Positions 29,087 through 38,439 of a stretch of 64,000 nt of DNA are shown here, piece after piece. This DNA comes from Methanocaldococcus villosus KIN24-T80. Lineage in GTDB: Archaea; AGJL01; Methanococci; Methanococcales; Methanocaldococcaceae. The position numbers were made by a program, and so were the translations under genes. The stretch is taken from positions 1,128,268 through 1,192,267 of the forward strand of contig NZ_AQUK01000001.1 in NCBI RefSeq assembly GCF_000371805.1, given 5' to 3'. Numbering within the stretch: the first letter of the stretch is position 1; each line of letters starts with the position of its first letter. The notes below the pieces were generated by a model. That model did no database searches, was not told where the DNA came from, and worked only from the letters and a program-made list of their open reading frames with translations.

Positions 29087-29988
29087 AAAGAAACACAGTT
29101 GAAATTATTACTGAAGAGGAGTTGAAGAAAGTATTAGAGAAAGATGAGAAAAAAGCATATATTGGTTTTGAACCTAGTGGGAAAATTCATTTGGGGCACT
29201 ATTTACAAATAAGAAAGATGCAGGATTTAAAAGAGGCAGGTTTCGATATTATTATTCTTTTAGCTGATCTTCATGCATATCTAAATGAAAAAGGAGATTT
29301 AGAAGACATAAGAAAGATTGGAGAATACAATAAAAAGGTTTTTAAAGCAATGGGTTTAGATGCTGAGTATATATATGGTAGTGAGTTCCAGTTAGAGAAA
29401 GATTACACATTAGATGTCTATAAATTAGCTTTAAAGACTACATTAAAAAGGGCAAGAAGAAGTATGGAAATGATTGCAAGAGAAGAAGAAAATCCTAAAG
29501 TTGCTGAAGTAATATATCCAATAATGCAAGTTAATGATATTAAATATTTAGATGTAGATGTAGCTGTTGGAGGTTTAGAGCAGAGAAAAATACATATGTT
29601 AGCAAGAGAGTTATTAGAAAAAAAGCCAATATGTATTCATAATCCTGTTCTAACAGGTTTAGATGGAATAGGAAAAATGAGTTCTTCTAAGGGTAATTAT
29701 ATAGCTGTTGATGATGAACCAGAGGTCATAAAAGAGAAGGTAAAGAAAGCCTACTGTCCAATTGGTGTTGTAGAAAATAACCCAATATTGGAAATAGCAA
29801 AATATTTCTTAAATTATCCATTGATAATTAAAAGGCCAGAAAAGTTTGGTGGAGATATTGAGGTAGGAAGTTATGTTGAGTTAGAAGAAAAGTTTAAAAA
29901 TAAAGAGATCCATCCATTAGATTTAAAAAATACTGTTGCTAATGAGCTTATATCATTATTAGAACCAATAAGAAAAAGATTAAAATGA
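29071..29988 (+). CDS. tyrS: Tyrosyl-tRNA synthetase
   Basis: A 305-residue class Ic synthetase of the short archaeal type that lacks the bacterial C-terminal S4-like domain. HIGH-type motif [13 protein letters not shown] (about residues 34-46), the tyrosine pocket region [20 protein letters not shown] near 148, and [14 protein letters not shown] near 202. AAGGAG precedes the ATG. Last gene of the Clp1 / DUF166 / tyrS transcript; its end overlaps the convergent TatD-like gene by nine bases. Confidence 0.96.
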   Translation: MFERIKRNTVEIITEEELKKVLEKDEKKAYIGFEPSGKIHLGHYLQIRKMQDLKEAGFDIIILLADLHAYLNEKGDLEDIRKIGEYNKKVFKAMGLDAEYIYGSEFQLEKDYTLDVYKLALKTTLKRARRSMEMIAREEENPKVAEVIYPIMQVNDIKYLDVDVAVGGLEQRKIHMLARELLEKKPICIHNPVLTGLDGIGKMSSSKGNYIAVDDEPEVIKEKVKKAYCPIGVVENNPILEIAKYFLNYPLIIKRPEKFGGDIEVGSYVELEEKFKNKEIHPLDLKNTVANELISLLEPIRKRLK

Positions 29989-30732
29989 AAATATTGACTG
30001 AGCATTTTTATATGAAACTTTCTCTATTATCTCTTTTTCTATATTATTTATTTTTAACTTTAATACAGTTCTTGGGACTGCTAAAACATCAGAAGGATTT
30101 GAAGATAGATCACTATTTAGTACAATTCTATCTGAAAAATCTTTATACTCTTTTATTATCTCAACTGCCTCCATTGGAGTAAGCTTACCTGGCTGAACTG
30201 TCAAGCCTGCATAATAATTGTTATCTAATACTATATTTATAATATCTTTATTACAATGATCTACTATAACAGGGACTTTTAAATCAATAGAGGATAAGAT
30301 ATCTATAATCTCTTTAGTCACTTCCCTCTTATCTCTTCTTGGAGTATGGATAATAGCAGGTTTTTCTATATCATTAGCTAACAATAACTGTTTTTCAAAA
30401 GCTTCTTTTTCTTCTTTTGTAGCTTTTTCTAATCCAATTTCTCCTATAGCTATTGCTTTGTCAAGATAACTTTTTAATCTCTCTAAAGCTTCATCAATAT
30501 TTTTAGTTAAAGCTCTGGGATGCATTCCAAGGGCACAATAAACCATCAATCCTGCCTTTTTAGCTCTTTCAATTTCATTAATTACCTTTTCTATATGGGT
30601 TATAAAGACCTCAACAGTTCTCATTGGAAATGGGTCATGGGCTAAGGTTATAGCTTTATCTAATGTCATAGCTAGAAGTTCAAGATCTTCATAACCTCTA
30701 GTGTCAAGATGGGTATGGGTGTCAATGATCAT
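29980..30732 (-). CDS. TatD-related metal-dependent hydrolase
   Basis: About 250 residues with the TatD/amidohydrolase opening [18 protein letters not shown], a central [14 protein letters not shown] near 88, [20 protein letters not shown] near 114, and later TPRRDK and VDHCNKDII. Metal ligands of the TatD barrel (HTH, Glu, His, Asp) are therefore present. The family has DNase, RNase or D-aminoacyl-tRNA deacylase members; the archaeal subfamily is not assigned a substrate. GGGATGA precedes the ATG at 30732, preferred to one six bases upstream. It is followed upstream on the same strand by an isomerase-like barrel gene. Confidence 0.82.
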   Translation of the reverse strand: MIIDTHTHLDTRGYEDLELLAMTLDKAITLAHDPFPMRTVEVFITHIEKVINEIERAKKAGLMVYCALGMHPRALTKNIDEALERLKSYLDKAIAIGEIGLEKATKEEKEAFEKQLLLANDIEKPAIIHTPRRDKREVTKEIIDILSSIDLKVPVIVDHCNKDIINIVLDNNYYAGLTVQPGKLTPMEAVEIIKEYKDFSDRIVLNSDLSSNPSDVLAVPRTVLKLKINNIEKEIIEKVSYKNAQSIFSF

Positions 30733-30743
30733 ACTCATCCCAT

Positions 30744-31490
30744 TTATGATAGGATACTTTTAACAGAGTTTAAAGAGGAATCAATATATTCAATATCTCT
30801 ATATTTATGCTCTAATATAAATATTGCTTTTAACTTTTTTAAATCTTTTTTATATTTTTCAAAATCTATCTTTCCAAATCCTATAGGTAGGTGATCATCA
30901 TTAATCCCAAGATTGTCATGAATATGAACATGAACTATTTTCTCTTTATAATTTAAAAACTCTTCTATAGCATTATTTAAATGAGCATGACCCATATCTA
31001 AGCAAATACCTACCTCATTTAAATTATTTATTATCTCTTTTTCAGGCCTTTTGAACATTTTTCTATCTAAGTTTGGCATATTTTCAATAGCTATTTTAAC
31101 TCCATATTCATTTTGTAACTTATTTAACTCACCTATACTTTTTATTATAGCTTTTAAACTCTTTTCATAATCATCTTTACAGAACACTTCTCCAGGATGG
31201 ATAACAATTACACCTATTTTATCTGCTATAATTTTTAATATCTCCTCTATATATTCAATACTCGCCTTTCTTATTTTTTCTCTATGGCATGATATATTTA
31301 AATCTTCCATTGGTGCATGAAGTGTGTATTTTAATTTATAATTATCTAAAACATCTTTATTTTCTAAAGCATTAATTTTTCCATCACAAACAAGTTCAGC
31401 AATTTTTGTCTTTTTCTCTATGAATTCCAATGTCTTTTGTAGATCTGCTCCATTGTCTATAAACAGGCTGTTAGATATACCAATTTTCAA
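30744..31490 (-). CDS. Sugar phosphate isomerase/epimerase-like TIM barrel, copy 1
   Basis: A 248-residue xylose-isomerase/AP-endonuclease 2 type barrel. Conserved features are [19 protein letters not shown] near residue 56, [13 protein letters not shown] near 96, [12 protein letters not shown] near 133, [16 protein letters not shown] near 159 and the metal site [18 protein letters not shown] near 184. The start is TTG, six bases after GGTGA. It is divergent from a clear paralogue at 31676; both carry the HP, EN, D-GHA and HIH metal ligands. The substrate is unknown. Transcribed with the TatD-like gene. Confidence 0.82.
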   Translation of the reverse strand: MKIGISNSLFIDNGADLQKTLEFIEKKTKIAELVCDGKINALENKDVLDNYKLKYTLHAPMEDLNISCHREKIRKASIEYIEEILKIIADKIGVIVIHPGEVFCKDDYEKSLKAIIKSIGELNKLQNEYGVKIAIENMPNLDRKMFKRPEKEIINNLNEVGICLDMGHAHLNNAIEEFLNYKEKIVHVHIHDNLGINDDHLPIGFGKIDFEKYKKDLKKLKAIFILEHKYRDIEYIDSSLNSVKSILS

Positions 31491-31589
31491 TATTATTCAC
31501 CTTTTATGAATTTTATTTAAATATTAGTATAATAAATATCACATTTCATGAAATCATCAATCATTATTTAGTAAAAATTTAAGTATAAA

Positions 31590-31625
31590 AACCTTTCTAT
31601 TTATAAATTTAAATCTTTCATATAG
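31590..31625. promoter_or_regulatory. AT-rich divergent promoter region of the barrel paralogues
   Basis: The 185-base gap 31491-31675 holds several TATA-like sites. CTATTTATAAATTTAAATC at about 31599-31617 is the best candidate for the plus-strand gene; on the minus strand, AAATAAAATTCATAAAAGG near 31501-31522 lies close to the copy 1 start. No other feature is seen here. Confidence 0.35.
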
Positions 31626-31675
31626 CAAATATTTAAAATAAGAAGAGAGACTAAATAATTTTTATAGGTGGGATT

Positions 31676-32473
31676 ATGAAGATAGCAGTGTCATCATTAG
31701 TTTTTTTGCCAGAAAGTTTAGAATCAGTATTAGAAAAAATAGAAAGTTTTGAAGCATGGGAAATAGTCTGTGAAGGAACCCATTATTTAAATTCTAAGAA
31801 CATAAAATATCTGTTAGAAATTAAAGATAGTTATGACATCTCTCTACTAGTTCATGCTCCATTCTCTGACCTAAATCCTGCATCTATGAATGCAAAGGTT
31901 AGAGAGCTAACTGTTGAATGTGTAAGAGATGCTATAGAAGGAGCTTTTGAACTTGATGCAGAATTAGTTGTTGTTCATCCCGGATATGTTCCTGAACTTT
32001 GGAAGGAGTATAAAGATGAGATATTAGATAACAATTTCTCAACACTATTAAAAATTGTTGAAATTGCTGAAGATTATAATATAAAAATTGGTTTAGAAAA
32101 TATGCCCAATTTTACAGGAGTTTTGGGAAAAACTCCAGGAGAAATGTTAGGGATAATAAAAGATATAGATTCTAAAGTTTTAGGAATTACTTTTGATGTA
32201 GGCCATGCTAATACAGTTTCTGATCCTATAAAACTCTTAGAGGATTTTGCTAAACTAAATATTATCCATATTCATGCTCATGACAATAATGGATACAGTG
32301 ATGATCATCTAAAGATTGGTGAAGGAAATATTGATTATTTCTCAGTGATAAAGAAGTTGCATGAGATGAGATATGATGGATATATAACAATAGAAAATAA
32401 AAATTTGAGAGATGCCATGAAAAGTAAGGAGATATTGGAAGAATATATTTCAATGGTTAATAAGATTCAATAG
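31676..32473 (+). CDS. Sugar phosphate isomerase/epimerase-like TIM barrel, copy 2
   Basis: A 265-residue barrel homologous to the divergent gene at 30744. Matching segments are VHAPFSDLNPASMNAKVREL near residue 60, VVVHPGYVPELW near 101, LENMPNFTGVLG near 142, TFDVGHANTVSDP near 171 and the metal site HIHAHDNNGYSDDHLKIG near 197. GGTGGG precedes the ATG by four bases. It is the first gene of a plus-strand run with a radical SAM enzyme, DUF2124 and aTrm56, eight bases before the radical SAM gene. The substrate is unknown. Confidence 0.82.
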   Translation: MKIAVSSLVFLPESLESVLEKIESFEAWEIVCEGTHYLNSKNIKYLLEIKDSYDISLLVHAPFSDLNPASMNAKVRELTVECVRDAIEGAFELDAELVVVHPGYVPELWKEYKDEILDNNFSTLLKIVEIAEDYNIKIGLENMPNFTGVLGKTPGEMLGIIKDIDSKVLGITFDVGHANTVSDPIKLLEDFAKLNIIHIHAHDNNGYSDDHLKIGEGNIDYFSVIKKLHEMRYDGYITIENKNLRDAMKSKEILEEYISMVNKIQ

Positions 32474-32481
32474 GGATTTCT

Positions 32482-33831
32482 ATGGCTATTACATTACTTA
32501 GTTTATTAGTATCAAACCCTATATCCAAAAAAGTTATTAAAAAATTGATTGAAAAAGATGGAAATGTTACAAAAATAGAGAAGTTATTAGAGGCTTATGC
32601 ATATGGTTATGAGGTTGATGATGAATTTAATATTATTTATAAAATAATTAAAACTGGTTTAAAAGCATTTGGAGAAAATGAAGAAGAATTAAAAGAAAGG
32701 TTAAAAGATGCTTATTGGCGTAGAGGTTTTGTTAGTGTTTTAAGGGGTTTGGTAGATTTTGGTATTAGAAAACCTTTTGTCCCTGGAGCTCCTTTTCTTG
32801 TTGTTTGGGATTTAACATATGCTTGTAATTTAAGATGCAAACACTGCTATTCTACTGCAGGAAAACCATGGAAAGATGAGTTAAACACAGAAGAAGCTAT
32901 TAGAGTTATTGACATATTAGCTGATGCTGGGGTCACAGCATTAGCATTTAGTGGAGGGGAACCATTAATTAGAAAAGATTTCTTCACTCTAACTAAATAT
33001 GCAGCAGAAAAAGGATTATTTGTTGCAGTAGCTACAAATGGAACAATGATAACAAAAGATGTGGCAAGAAAAATGAAAGAGTGCGGTGTGGGGTATGTGC
33101 AAATAAGTCTTGATGGTAGGAAAGAAACACATGAAAAGTTTAGAGGAATTAATGGAATTTATGAAAAAGTTATTGAAGGGATATTGAATGCAAAAGAGGC
33201 TGGTTTAATAACTTGTATATCTACAACAGCAACAAAATTGAATGTGCATGATATTCCTGCAATTATGGATATTGCTGAGGAACTGGGAGTAGAATGGTTT
33301 ATGCTTTATAATTTTATTCCTGTTGGTAGAGGAAGTTTTGAAATTGATTTATCTGCTGAGGAAAAGGAGGAGCTTTTAAAAGAATTGTGGAATAGATTAA
33401 AAAGTAGTAATGTAAATTTTATGTCAACAGCCCCATATTATGCAAGAATAGCAATCCAAAATAATAGTAATATAATCCCTACTCACTTTTATAACCCAAA
33501 ACTTGAAGGTAAATTAAAAACTCTTGCTGATTTTATAGGAGGGTGTGGGTGTGGTAGATTTTACTTAGCAATTAAAGCTAATGGTGATATAGAACCATGT
33601 GTTTTCTTTCCTTTAAAACTTGCAAATATTAAAGATTTTAGAAGTTGTGAAGACTTTTTAAAATTTTGGAGGGAAAATAAGGTTTTAAATGATTTAAGAA
33701 ATAGAGACAATATTGAAATTTGTGGTAAATGTAAATATAGATATGTGTGTGGAGGCTGTAGGGCTAGAGCTTATGCATATTATAAAGATTATATGAAACC
33801 AGATATAGGCTGTATCTTGGTGAAAAAATGA
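32482..33831 (+). CDS. Radical SAM / SPASM-domain enzyme
   Basis: A 449-residue radical SAM enzyme. The first cluster motif is C115-x3-C119-x2-C122 in TYACNLRCKHCYS. GGEP is in FSGGEPLIRKDFF near 157. C-terminal SPASM cysteines are in GGCGCGRFYLAIKANGDIEP near 353 and CGKCKYRYVCGGCRARAYA near 418, ending with a further Cys in PDIGC. A family of this build includes PQQ- and heme-pathway enzymes and peptide modifiers; the N-terminal 100 helical residues are not typical of AhbC/AhbD. No small precursor peptide was found beside it. Substrate unknown. The DUF2124 start overlaps its stop. Confidence 0.85.
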   Translation: MAITLLSLLVSNPISKKVIKKLIEKDGNVTKIEKLLEAYAYGYEVDDEFNIIYKIIKTGLKAFGENEEELKERLKDAYWRRGFVSVLRGLVDFGIRKPFVPGAPFLVVWDLTYACNLRCKHCYSTAGKPWKDELNTEEAIRVIDILADAGVTALAFSGGEPLIRKDFFTLTKYAAEKGLFVAVATNGTMITKDVARKMKECGVGYVQISLDGRKETHEKFRGINGIYEKVIEGILNAKEAGLITCISTTATKLNVHDIPAIMDIAEELGVEWFMLYNFIPVGRGSFEIDLSAEEKEELLKELWNRLKSSNVNFMSTAPYYARIAIQNNSNIIPTHFYNPKLEGKLKTLADFIGGCGCGRFYLAIKANGDIEPCVFFPLKLANIKDFRSCEDFLKFWRENKVLNDLRNRDNIEICGKCKYRYVCGGCRARAYAYYKDYMKPDIGCILVKK

Positions 33832-34265
33832 AAGGTATTTCCCAATTATTAAGAGATTTTAGAAGAGTTGTTGAGGAAAATAATATAATGTCAATTGCAT
33901 ATGCTGGAATTCCAGGATTTTGTCAGCCTTTTGCTGAATTATTTGCTTATGTTATTAAAAATAAGGAAAATTACTTTATACCTTATACTGATTTAAATAA
34001 TGTTAAAATTTTGACTTTAAAAGAAAATATAGGTATGCAAATGGAAGATTTTGGAAAGATTGATTATGTTGATGCATTGGTAATATTTGGAGGATTGGCT
34101 ATGCCAAAATTTAATGTTTCTGAAGAAGAGGTGAGAGAATTAATATTAAAATTATCTCCAAAGATTACAATTGGGGTAGGGTTTATGGACATATTTAAAA
34201 AGGTAAATTGGAAAATAAAGTTTGATTATCTATTTAATATACATATAACATATGAGTTGGATTAA
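33828..34265 (+). CDS. DUF2124 family protein
   Basis: A 145-residue protein that I recognise as DUF2124, a methanogen family of unknown function. It reads as a small Rossmann-like alpha/beta fold: [20 protein letters not shown] near residue 22, [20 protein letters not shown] near 83 and [14 protein letters not shown] near 112. It overlaps the radical SAM gene by four bases (ATGA), so the two proteins are coupled, and the aTrm56 gene follows after one base. No catalytic motif seen. Confidence 0.68.
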   Translation: MKGISQLLRDFRRVVEENNIMSIAYAGIPGFCQPFAELFAYVIKNKENYFIPYTDLNNVKILTLKENIGMQMEDFGKIDYVDALVIFGGLAMPKFNVSEEEVRELILKLSPKITIGVGFMDIFKKVNWKIKFDYLFNIHITYELD

Positions 34266-34266
34266 T

Positions 34267-34800
34267 ATGCATGTTGAAGTATTGAGATTGGGACATAGAG
34301 GAGAGAGGGATAAGAGGATTTCTACACATGTTGCTTTAACAGCAAGGGCGTTAGGGGCTGAAAAGATAGTTTTTACTGTTGAAGATGATCATGTTAGAGA
34401 GAGTGTAGAGAAGGTTGTAAAAACATGGGGAGGTAATTTTAAATTTACAGTTATTAAAAATTGGAGAAACTATATAAAAGAATTTAAAAAGAAAGGAGGT
34501 ATTGTTGTGCATTTGACAATGTATGGAGCAAATGTTAATGAAATTATGCCTGAAATAAAAAAGCTAAATAGAGATATTTTAATAATTGTAGGAGCTGAAA
34601 AAGTTCCAAGAGATGTTTATGAGCTAGCTGATTATAACATATCTATCGGTAACCAGCCACATTCAGAAGTAGCAGCTTTAGCTATTTTTTTAGATAGATT
34701 ATTTGAAGGAAAAACTCTTTATAGGGAATTTGACAATGCTAAAATGAAAATAATTCCTTCCTTAAAAGAAAAAATTGTTTTAAAAGAAAATAAACATTAA
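34267..34800 (+). CDS. tRNA (cytidine(56)-2'-O)-methyltransferase aTrm56
   Basis: A 177-residue SPOUT-type methyltransferase that modifies C56 in the T loop of archaeal tRNA. The family opening [20 protein letters not shown] is present, then [37 protein letters not shown], and the SAM knot region [20 protein letters not shown] and [20 protein letters not shown]. An ATG at 34252 is in frame, but family members begin at the position equivalent to 34267, so that start is used. Confidence 0.9.
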   Translation: MHVEVLRLGHRGERDKRISTHVALTARALGAEKIVFTVEDDHVRESVEKVVKTWGGNFKFTVIKNWRNYIKEFKKKGGIVVHLTMYGANVNEIMPEIKKLNRDILIIVGAEKVPRDVYELADYNISIGNQPHSEVAALAIFLDRLFEGKTLYREFDNAKMKIIPSLKEKIVLKENKH

Positions 34801-34809
34801 AGGGAAATT

Positions 34810-36192
34810 ATGTTGGTAGAAGTATTAAAAATGAAAAAAACTCCATTAGAAGTTTATAACAACATTAAAGGAGAAAACAGTTTTTTATTAGAATCTGCTG
34901 AAGTTAATAAAGAAAATAGATATACAATATTAGGAACAGCTGAAGGAAAGATAACATTTGAAAAAGGACGTTTAAAAGTTGAAAGCTTTTCTGAATTATC
35001 TGATTATGCCAAAGATTTAGAAGGGAAATATAATTGTCCTCTAGAAGCTTTAAGAGAGGTTAGAAATGAGTTAAGAGAACACATTGAGTTGCCAAAAGTT
35101 TTAAAGTTTAAAGGAGGTTTAGTGGGATATTTGGGATATGATATTGTTAGATATTGGATAGATTTAAAAGGAAATACTGTAAATGATTTAAAATTCCCAG
35201 ATGTTGAATTTTTTATTGTAAAAAATTTTATAGCATTTGACTTAAAAGAGGAGAAAATTTATTTAATAGCTGAAGACTTAGAGAAACTTAATGAGCTTAA
35301 AAAAATTTTAGAAGAAGAAAGAGAGGTTAAAGAAAATACTCCAAATATTAAGTTAAACATTGAATCAAATATGAGTAAAGATGAATTTATTTCAGCTGTT
35401 GAAAGGGCTAAGGAATACATATTTGCAGGGGACATATTTCAAGTGGTGCTATCTAGGAGAATTAAGGTAAATATTGATGGTTTAGATACCTTCTTAATTT
35501 ATAAAAAAGTTAGGGAAATAAACCCTTCTCCTTATATGTACTATCTTGATTTTGGAGAGAGAAAAATTATAGGCTCATCTCCAGAGATATTGGTTAAGAC
35601 TAATGAGAATAGGGAGGTTATTACAAGACCTATAGCAGGAACTATTAGAAGGGGAAAAGATGAGAAAGAAGATAAAGAGTTAGAGAGAATATTGTTAAAT
35701 GATGAAAAGGAAAGAGCTGAACATGTTATGCTTGTAGATTTAGCAAGAAATGATATTGGGAAAATCTCCAAATATGGGTCAGTTAAAGTAACAGAGTTCA
35801 TGAAAATTGAAAAATACTCTCATGTTCAGCATATAGTTAGTAATGTTATAGGGAAGCTTAAAGATAAGTATGATTCATTTTTAGCCGTTAAGGCTACATT
35901 TCCTGCAGGAACTTTAAGTGGAGCTCCTAAGGTTAGAGCTATGGAAATTATAGATGAGCTTGAAAAGTCTTACAGAGGGCCATATGGTGGAGGTGTGGGT
36001 TATTTCAGTTGGGATGATGTAATGGATATGGCTATAACAATAAGGACATATGTTGTAAAAAAAGATAATGCCTATATTCAAGTGGGAGCAGGTATAGTGG
36101 CTGATTCAATTCCAGAAAAAGAATGGGAAGAGACAGAGAGAAAGGGTATGGCTAATATTAAGGCATTAGAGAGTTTTTCCTTAAAAATGTAA
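34810..36192 (+). CDS. trpE: Anthranilate synthase component I
   Basis: A 460-residue chorismate-binding enzyme. The LLES element near residue 26 is the tryptophan feedback site that separates TrpE from PabB-like enzymes. Core motifs are [19 protein letters not shown] near 200, SPEILVKT near 257, PIAGTIRRG near 275, [14 protein letters not shown] near 304 and [20 protein letters not shown] near 364. It makes anthranilate from chorismate with ammonia supplied by TrpG, which is not next to it and lies outside the window. GGGAA precedes the ATG. The upstream aTrm56 gene ends ten bases away. Confidence 0.92.
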   Translation: MLVEVLKMKKTPLEVYNNIKGENSFLLESAEVNKENRYTILGTAEGKITFEKGRLKVESFSELSDYAKDLEGKYNCPLEALREVRNELREHIELPKVLKFKGGLVGYLGYDIVRYWIDLKGNTVNDLKFPDVEFFIVKNFIAFDLKEEKIYLIAEDLEKLNELKKILEEEREVKENTPNIKLNIESNMSKDEFISAVERAKEYIFAGDIFQVVLSRRIKVNIDGLDTFLIYKKVREINPSPYMYYLDFGERKIIGSSPEILVKTNENREVITRPIAGTIRRGKDEKEDKELERILLNDEKERAEHVMLVDLARNDIGKISKYGSVKVTEFMKIEKYSHVQHIVSNVIGKLKDKYDSFLAVKATFPAGTLSGAPKVRAMEIIDELEKSYRGPYGGGVGYFSWDDVMDMAITIRTYVVKKDNAYIQVGAGIVADSIPEKEWEETERKGMANIKALESFSLKM

Positions 36193-36205
36193 TTTTGGTG
36201 ATGTA

Positions 36206-37555
36206 ATGATATCAATTATTTTAGCTGGTGGTAAAGGGACAAGATTATGGCCTTTAAGTAGGGAGTATTTCTCTAAGCAATTTTTGGATTTTGGTTTTGG
36301 AAAAAGTCTTTTTCAAATGACAGTTGAAAGATGTTTAGAATTTAGTGGATTAAATGATATTTTTGTAGTTACTAATGAAAAATATAAATTCATTGTATTG
36401 AACCAATTAGAAGAGCTTGGATACAATTTCAAAGAAGAAAATATTCTTTTAGAACCAGAGAGTAAAAATACCCTACCTGCTATATACTATGCTATAAAAG
36501 ATTTAAATAATGATGAAATAGTTGGTGTATTCCCATCTGATCATATTATCAAAGGTGATCTGAAAGAGTATATAGAGAAAGCTAAAAAAATAGCTAATAA
36601 CTATATTGTTATTTTTGGAGTTAAACCAAACAAACCACATACAGGATATGGTTATATAAAACCTGGAGAAAAATTAGAAGTGGGTTATAAAGTTGATGAA
36701 TTTAAGGAAAAACCCAATATAGAAAAAGCTAAAGAATATTTAAAAAAAGGATATTTATGGAATAGTGGTATGTTTTTATTTAAAAAAGATGTATTTGTTG
36801 AAGAAGTTAAAAACCACTGTAAAGAAGTTTATGAAGCTTTTTTATTAGATGATATAAAAGAGGCATACAAAACTGTCCCTGATATATCAATAGATTATGG
36901 GGTTATTGAAAAATCAAAAAAGGTTGCTGTCATACCATTAGAAATTAAATGGAATGATCTTGGTAGTTTTGATGCCTTATATGATGAGTTTTCTAAAGAC
37001 AAGAATGGAAATGTAATTTTAGGGGATAATATTATTTTAGACAGTAAAAATAATCTATCTATAAATAAAAAATTAATAGCTTTAATTGACATAAATGACT
37101 TAATTGTTGTAGATACAAGAGATGCTTTATTAATTTGTAAAAAAGGTTCTTCACAAAAAGTTAAAGAAGTTGTTAAAAAACTCAAAGAGATTAATGATGA
37201 AAGAGCTATAATTCATAAGAAGGTATTTAGGCCATGGGGGTATTATAAGGTTTTAGAAGAGGGTGAAAGATTTAAAATTAAAAGAATTACAGTCCTTCCT
37301 GGTAAAAGGTTAAGTTACCAAATGCACTACCATAGAAGTGAGCATTGGATTGTTGTTAAAGGAACAGCCAAAGTTGTTATAGAAGGAAAAGAATATCTAA
37401 TTAGGGCAGGAGAGAGTATATTTGTAAAAAGTGGTTTAAAGCATAGATTAGAGAATCCAGGAAAGATACCATTGGAGGTTATAGAGATACAAGTGGGAGA
37501 ATATTTAGAGGAAGATGATATTGTTAGATTTGATGATGATTATAATAGATTATAA
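36206..37555 (+). CDS. manC: Mannose-1-phosphate guanylyltransferase / mannose-6-phosphate isomerase
   Basis: A 449-residue bifunctional protein. The N-terminal nucleotidyltransferase (about 1-280) has LAGGKGTRLWPLSREYFSKQ, FPSDHIIKGD near 109 and EFKEKPNIEKAKEYL; the C-terminal cupin (about 330-449) has VFRPWGYYKVLEEGERFKIK and HYHRSEHWIVVKG metal ligands. It supplies GDP-mannose for the glycan cluster that follows. TTTTGGTGATGT precedes the ATG. There is a 157-base gap to the next gene; the sugar cluster begins here functionally. Confidence 0.92.
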   Translation: MISIILAGGKGTRLWPLSREYFSKQFLDFGFGKSLFQMTVERCLEFSGLNDIFVVTNEKYKFIVLNQLEELGYNFKEENILLEPESKNTLPAIYYAIKDLNNDEIVGVFPSDHIIKGDLKEYIEKAKKIANNYIVIFGVKPNKPHTGYGYIKPGEKLEVGYKVDEFKEKPNIEKAKEYLKKGYLWNSGMFLFKKDVFVEEVKNHCKEVYEAFLLDDIKEAYKTVPDISIDYGVIEKSKKVAVIPLEIKWNDLGSFDALYDEFSKDKNGNVILGDNIILDSKNNLSINKKLIALIDINDLIVVDTRDALLICKKGSSQKVKEVVKKLKEINDERAIIHKKVFRPWGYYKVLEEGERFKIKRITVLPGKRLSYQMHYHRSEHWIVVKGTAKVVIEGKEYLIRAGESIFVKSGLKHRLENPGKIPLEVIEIQVGEYLEEDDIVRFDDDYNRL

Positions 37556-37712
37556 TAATAAACTAGTTTTTTAGAATAATATAATAGCAAGTTTTTTATA
37601 TTTTGAGAACTTATATCTAGTTAGAAGAAAAAGTAAAAGAAAGATTAAGAGTATTAGGATATTTGGATTAAAATTCATTTTTGGGTTTTTTATTCTTTAA
37701 ATTTGGGATAGT

Positions 37713-38438
37713 ATGGAGCTATCTATAATAATGCCTTGTTATAAAGGAGAGAAGTTCATAGAGAATTCTATTAGAACTACTGAAAAAATAGTTTCTGAAT
37801 TTTGTAAAGATTTTGAAATTATTGTAGTTGTGGATGGATTTGTAGATAACAGTTATAGAATAGCCAAAAACTTAGAAAAGGAGTTTAAAAATTTAAAGGT
37901 TGTTGGTTATGAAAAGAATAGAGGAAAGGGTTTTGCTATAAGATATGGGTTGAAGTTTGCAGAGGGGGAGTATATAGCTTTCTTAGACAGTGATTTAGAT
38001 ATATGCCCCAGTTCTTTGAAATATTATTTTGAAACCATGAAAAAAGAAAATGTGGATATGGTTATTGGAAATAGGAGGGATAAGAATAGTGTATGGGAAT
38101 ATCCAAAACTAAGGAAATTTTTAAGTTATTGCTTTAATATTTATGTTAACATTATATTTCCTGAATTGAGGCTTAATGATACACAAACAGGAATTAAAAT
38201 GTTTAAAAGGGAAGTGATAAAAGATATATTTTCAAATTTACCAAATTTTAATAGTATTGATGGATATACCTTTGACATAGCTATTTTAGTATTAGCCAGA
38301 AAAAAAGGGTATAAAATTAAAGAGATGCCATGCATAGTTAAAAAAGAAGATGCTCAAAACATCAGTGGAGTTAATTTATTAAAAGTAATTTATAAAATGG
38401 GTAAAGATGTTATTCAATTAAAGAGAATTTTGGGGTAA
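37713..38438 (+). CDS. Glycosyltransferase family 2 (DPM1-like)
   Basis: A 241-residue GT-A fold enzyme. Opening SIIMPCYKGEKFIENSIRTT, YEKNRGKGFAIRYGLKFAEG near 70, the DxD motif in FLDSDLDICPSSL near 92, and the acceptor-side NDTQTGIKMFKREVI near 154 are those of dolichol-phosphate-sugar synthases. It probably loads a sugar onto a lipid carrier or the growing glycan. No C-terminal membrane domain is present. One base separates it from the next glycosyltransferase, so they are cotranscribed. Confidence 0.86.
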   Translation: MELSIIMPCYKGEKFIENSIRTTEKIVSEFCKDFEIIVVVDGFVDNSYRIAKNLEKEFKNLKVVGYEKNRGKGFAIRYGLKFAEGEYIAFLDSDLDICPSSLKYYFETMKKENVDMVIGNRRDKNSVWEYPKLRKFLSYCFNIYVNIIFPELRLNDTQTGIKMFKREVIKDIFSNLPNFNSIDGYTFDIAILVLARKKGYKIKEMPCIVKKEDAQNISGVNLLKVIYKMGKDVIQLKRILG

Positions 38439-38439
38439 T

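Noticed and set aside
32482-33831. Sactipeptide or similar RiPP gene cluster around the radical SAM gene
   Set aside because: No short precursor frame with a ribosome site was found next to it; the neighbours are conserved housekeeping families.
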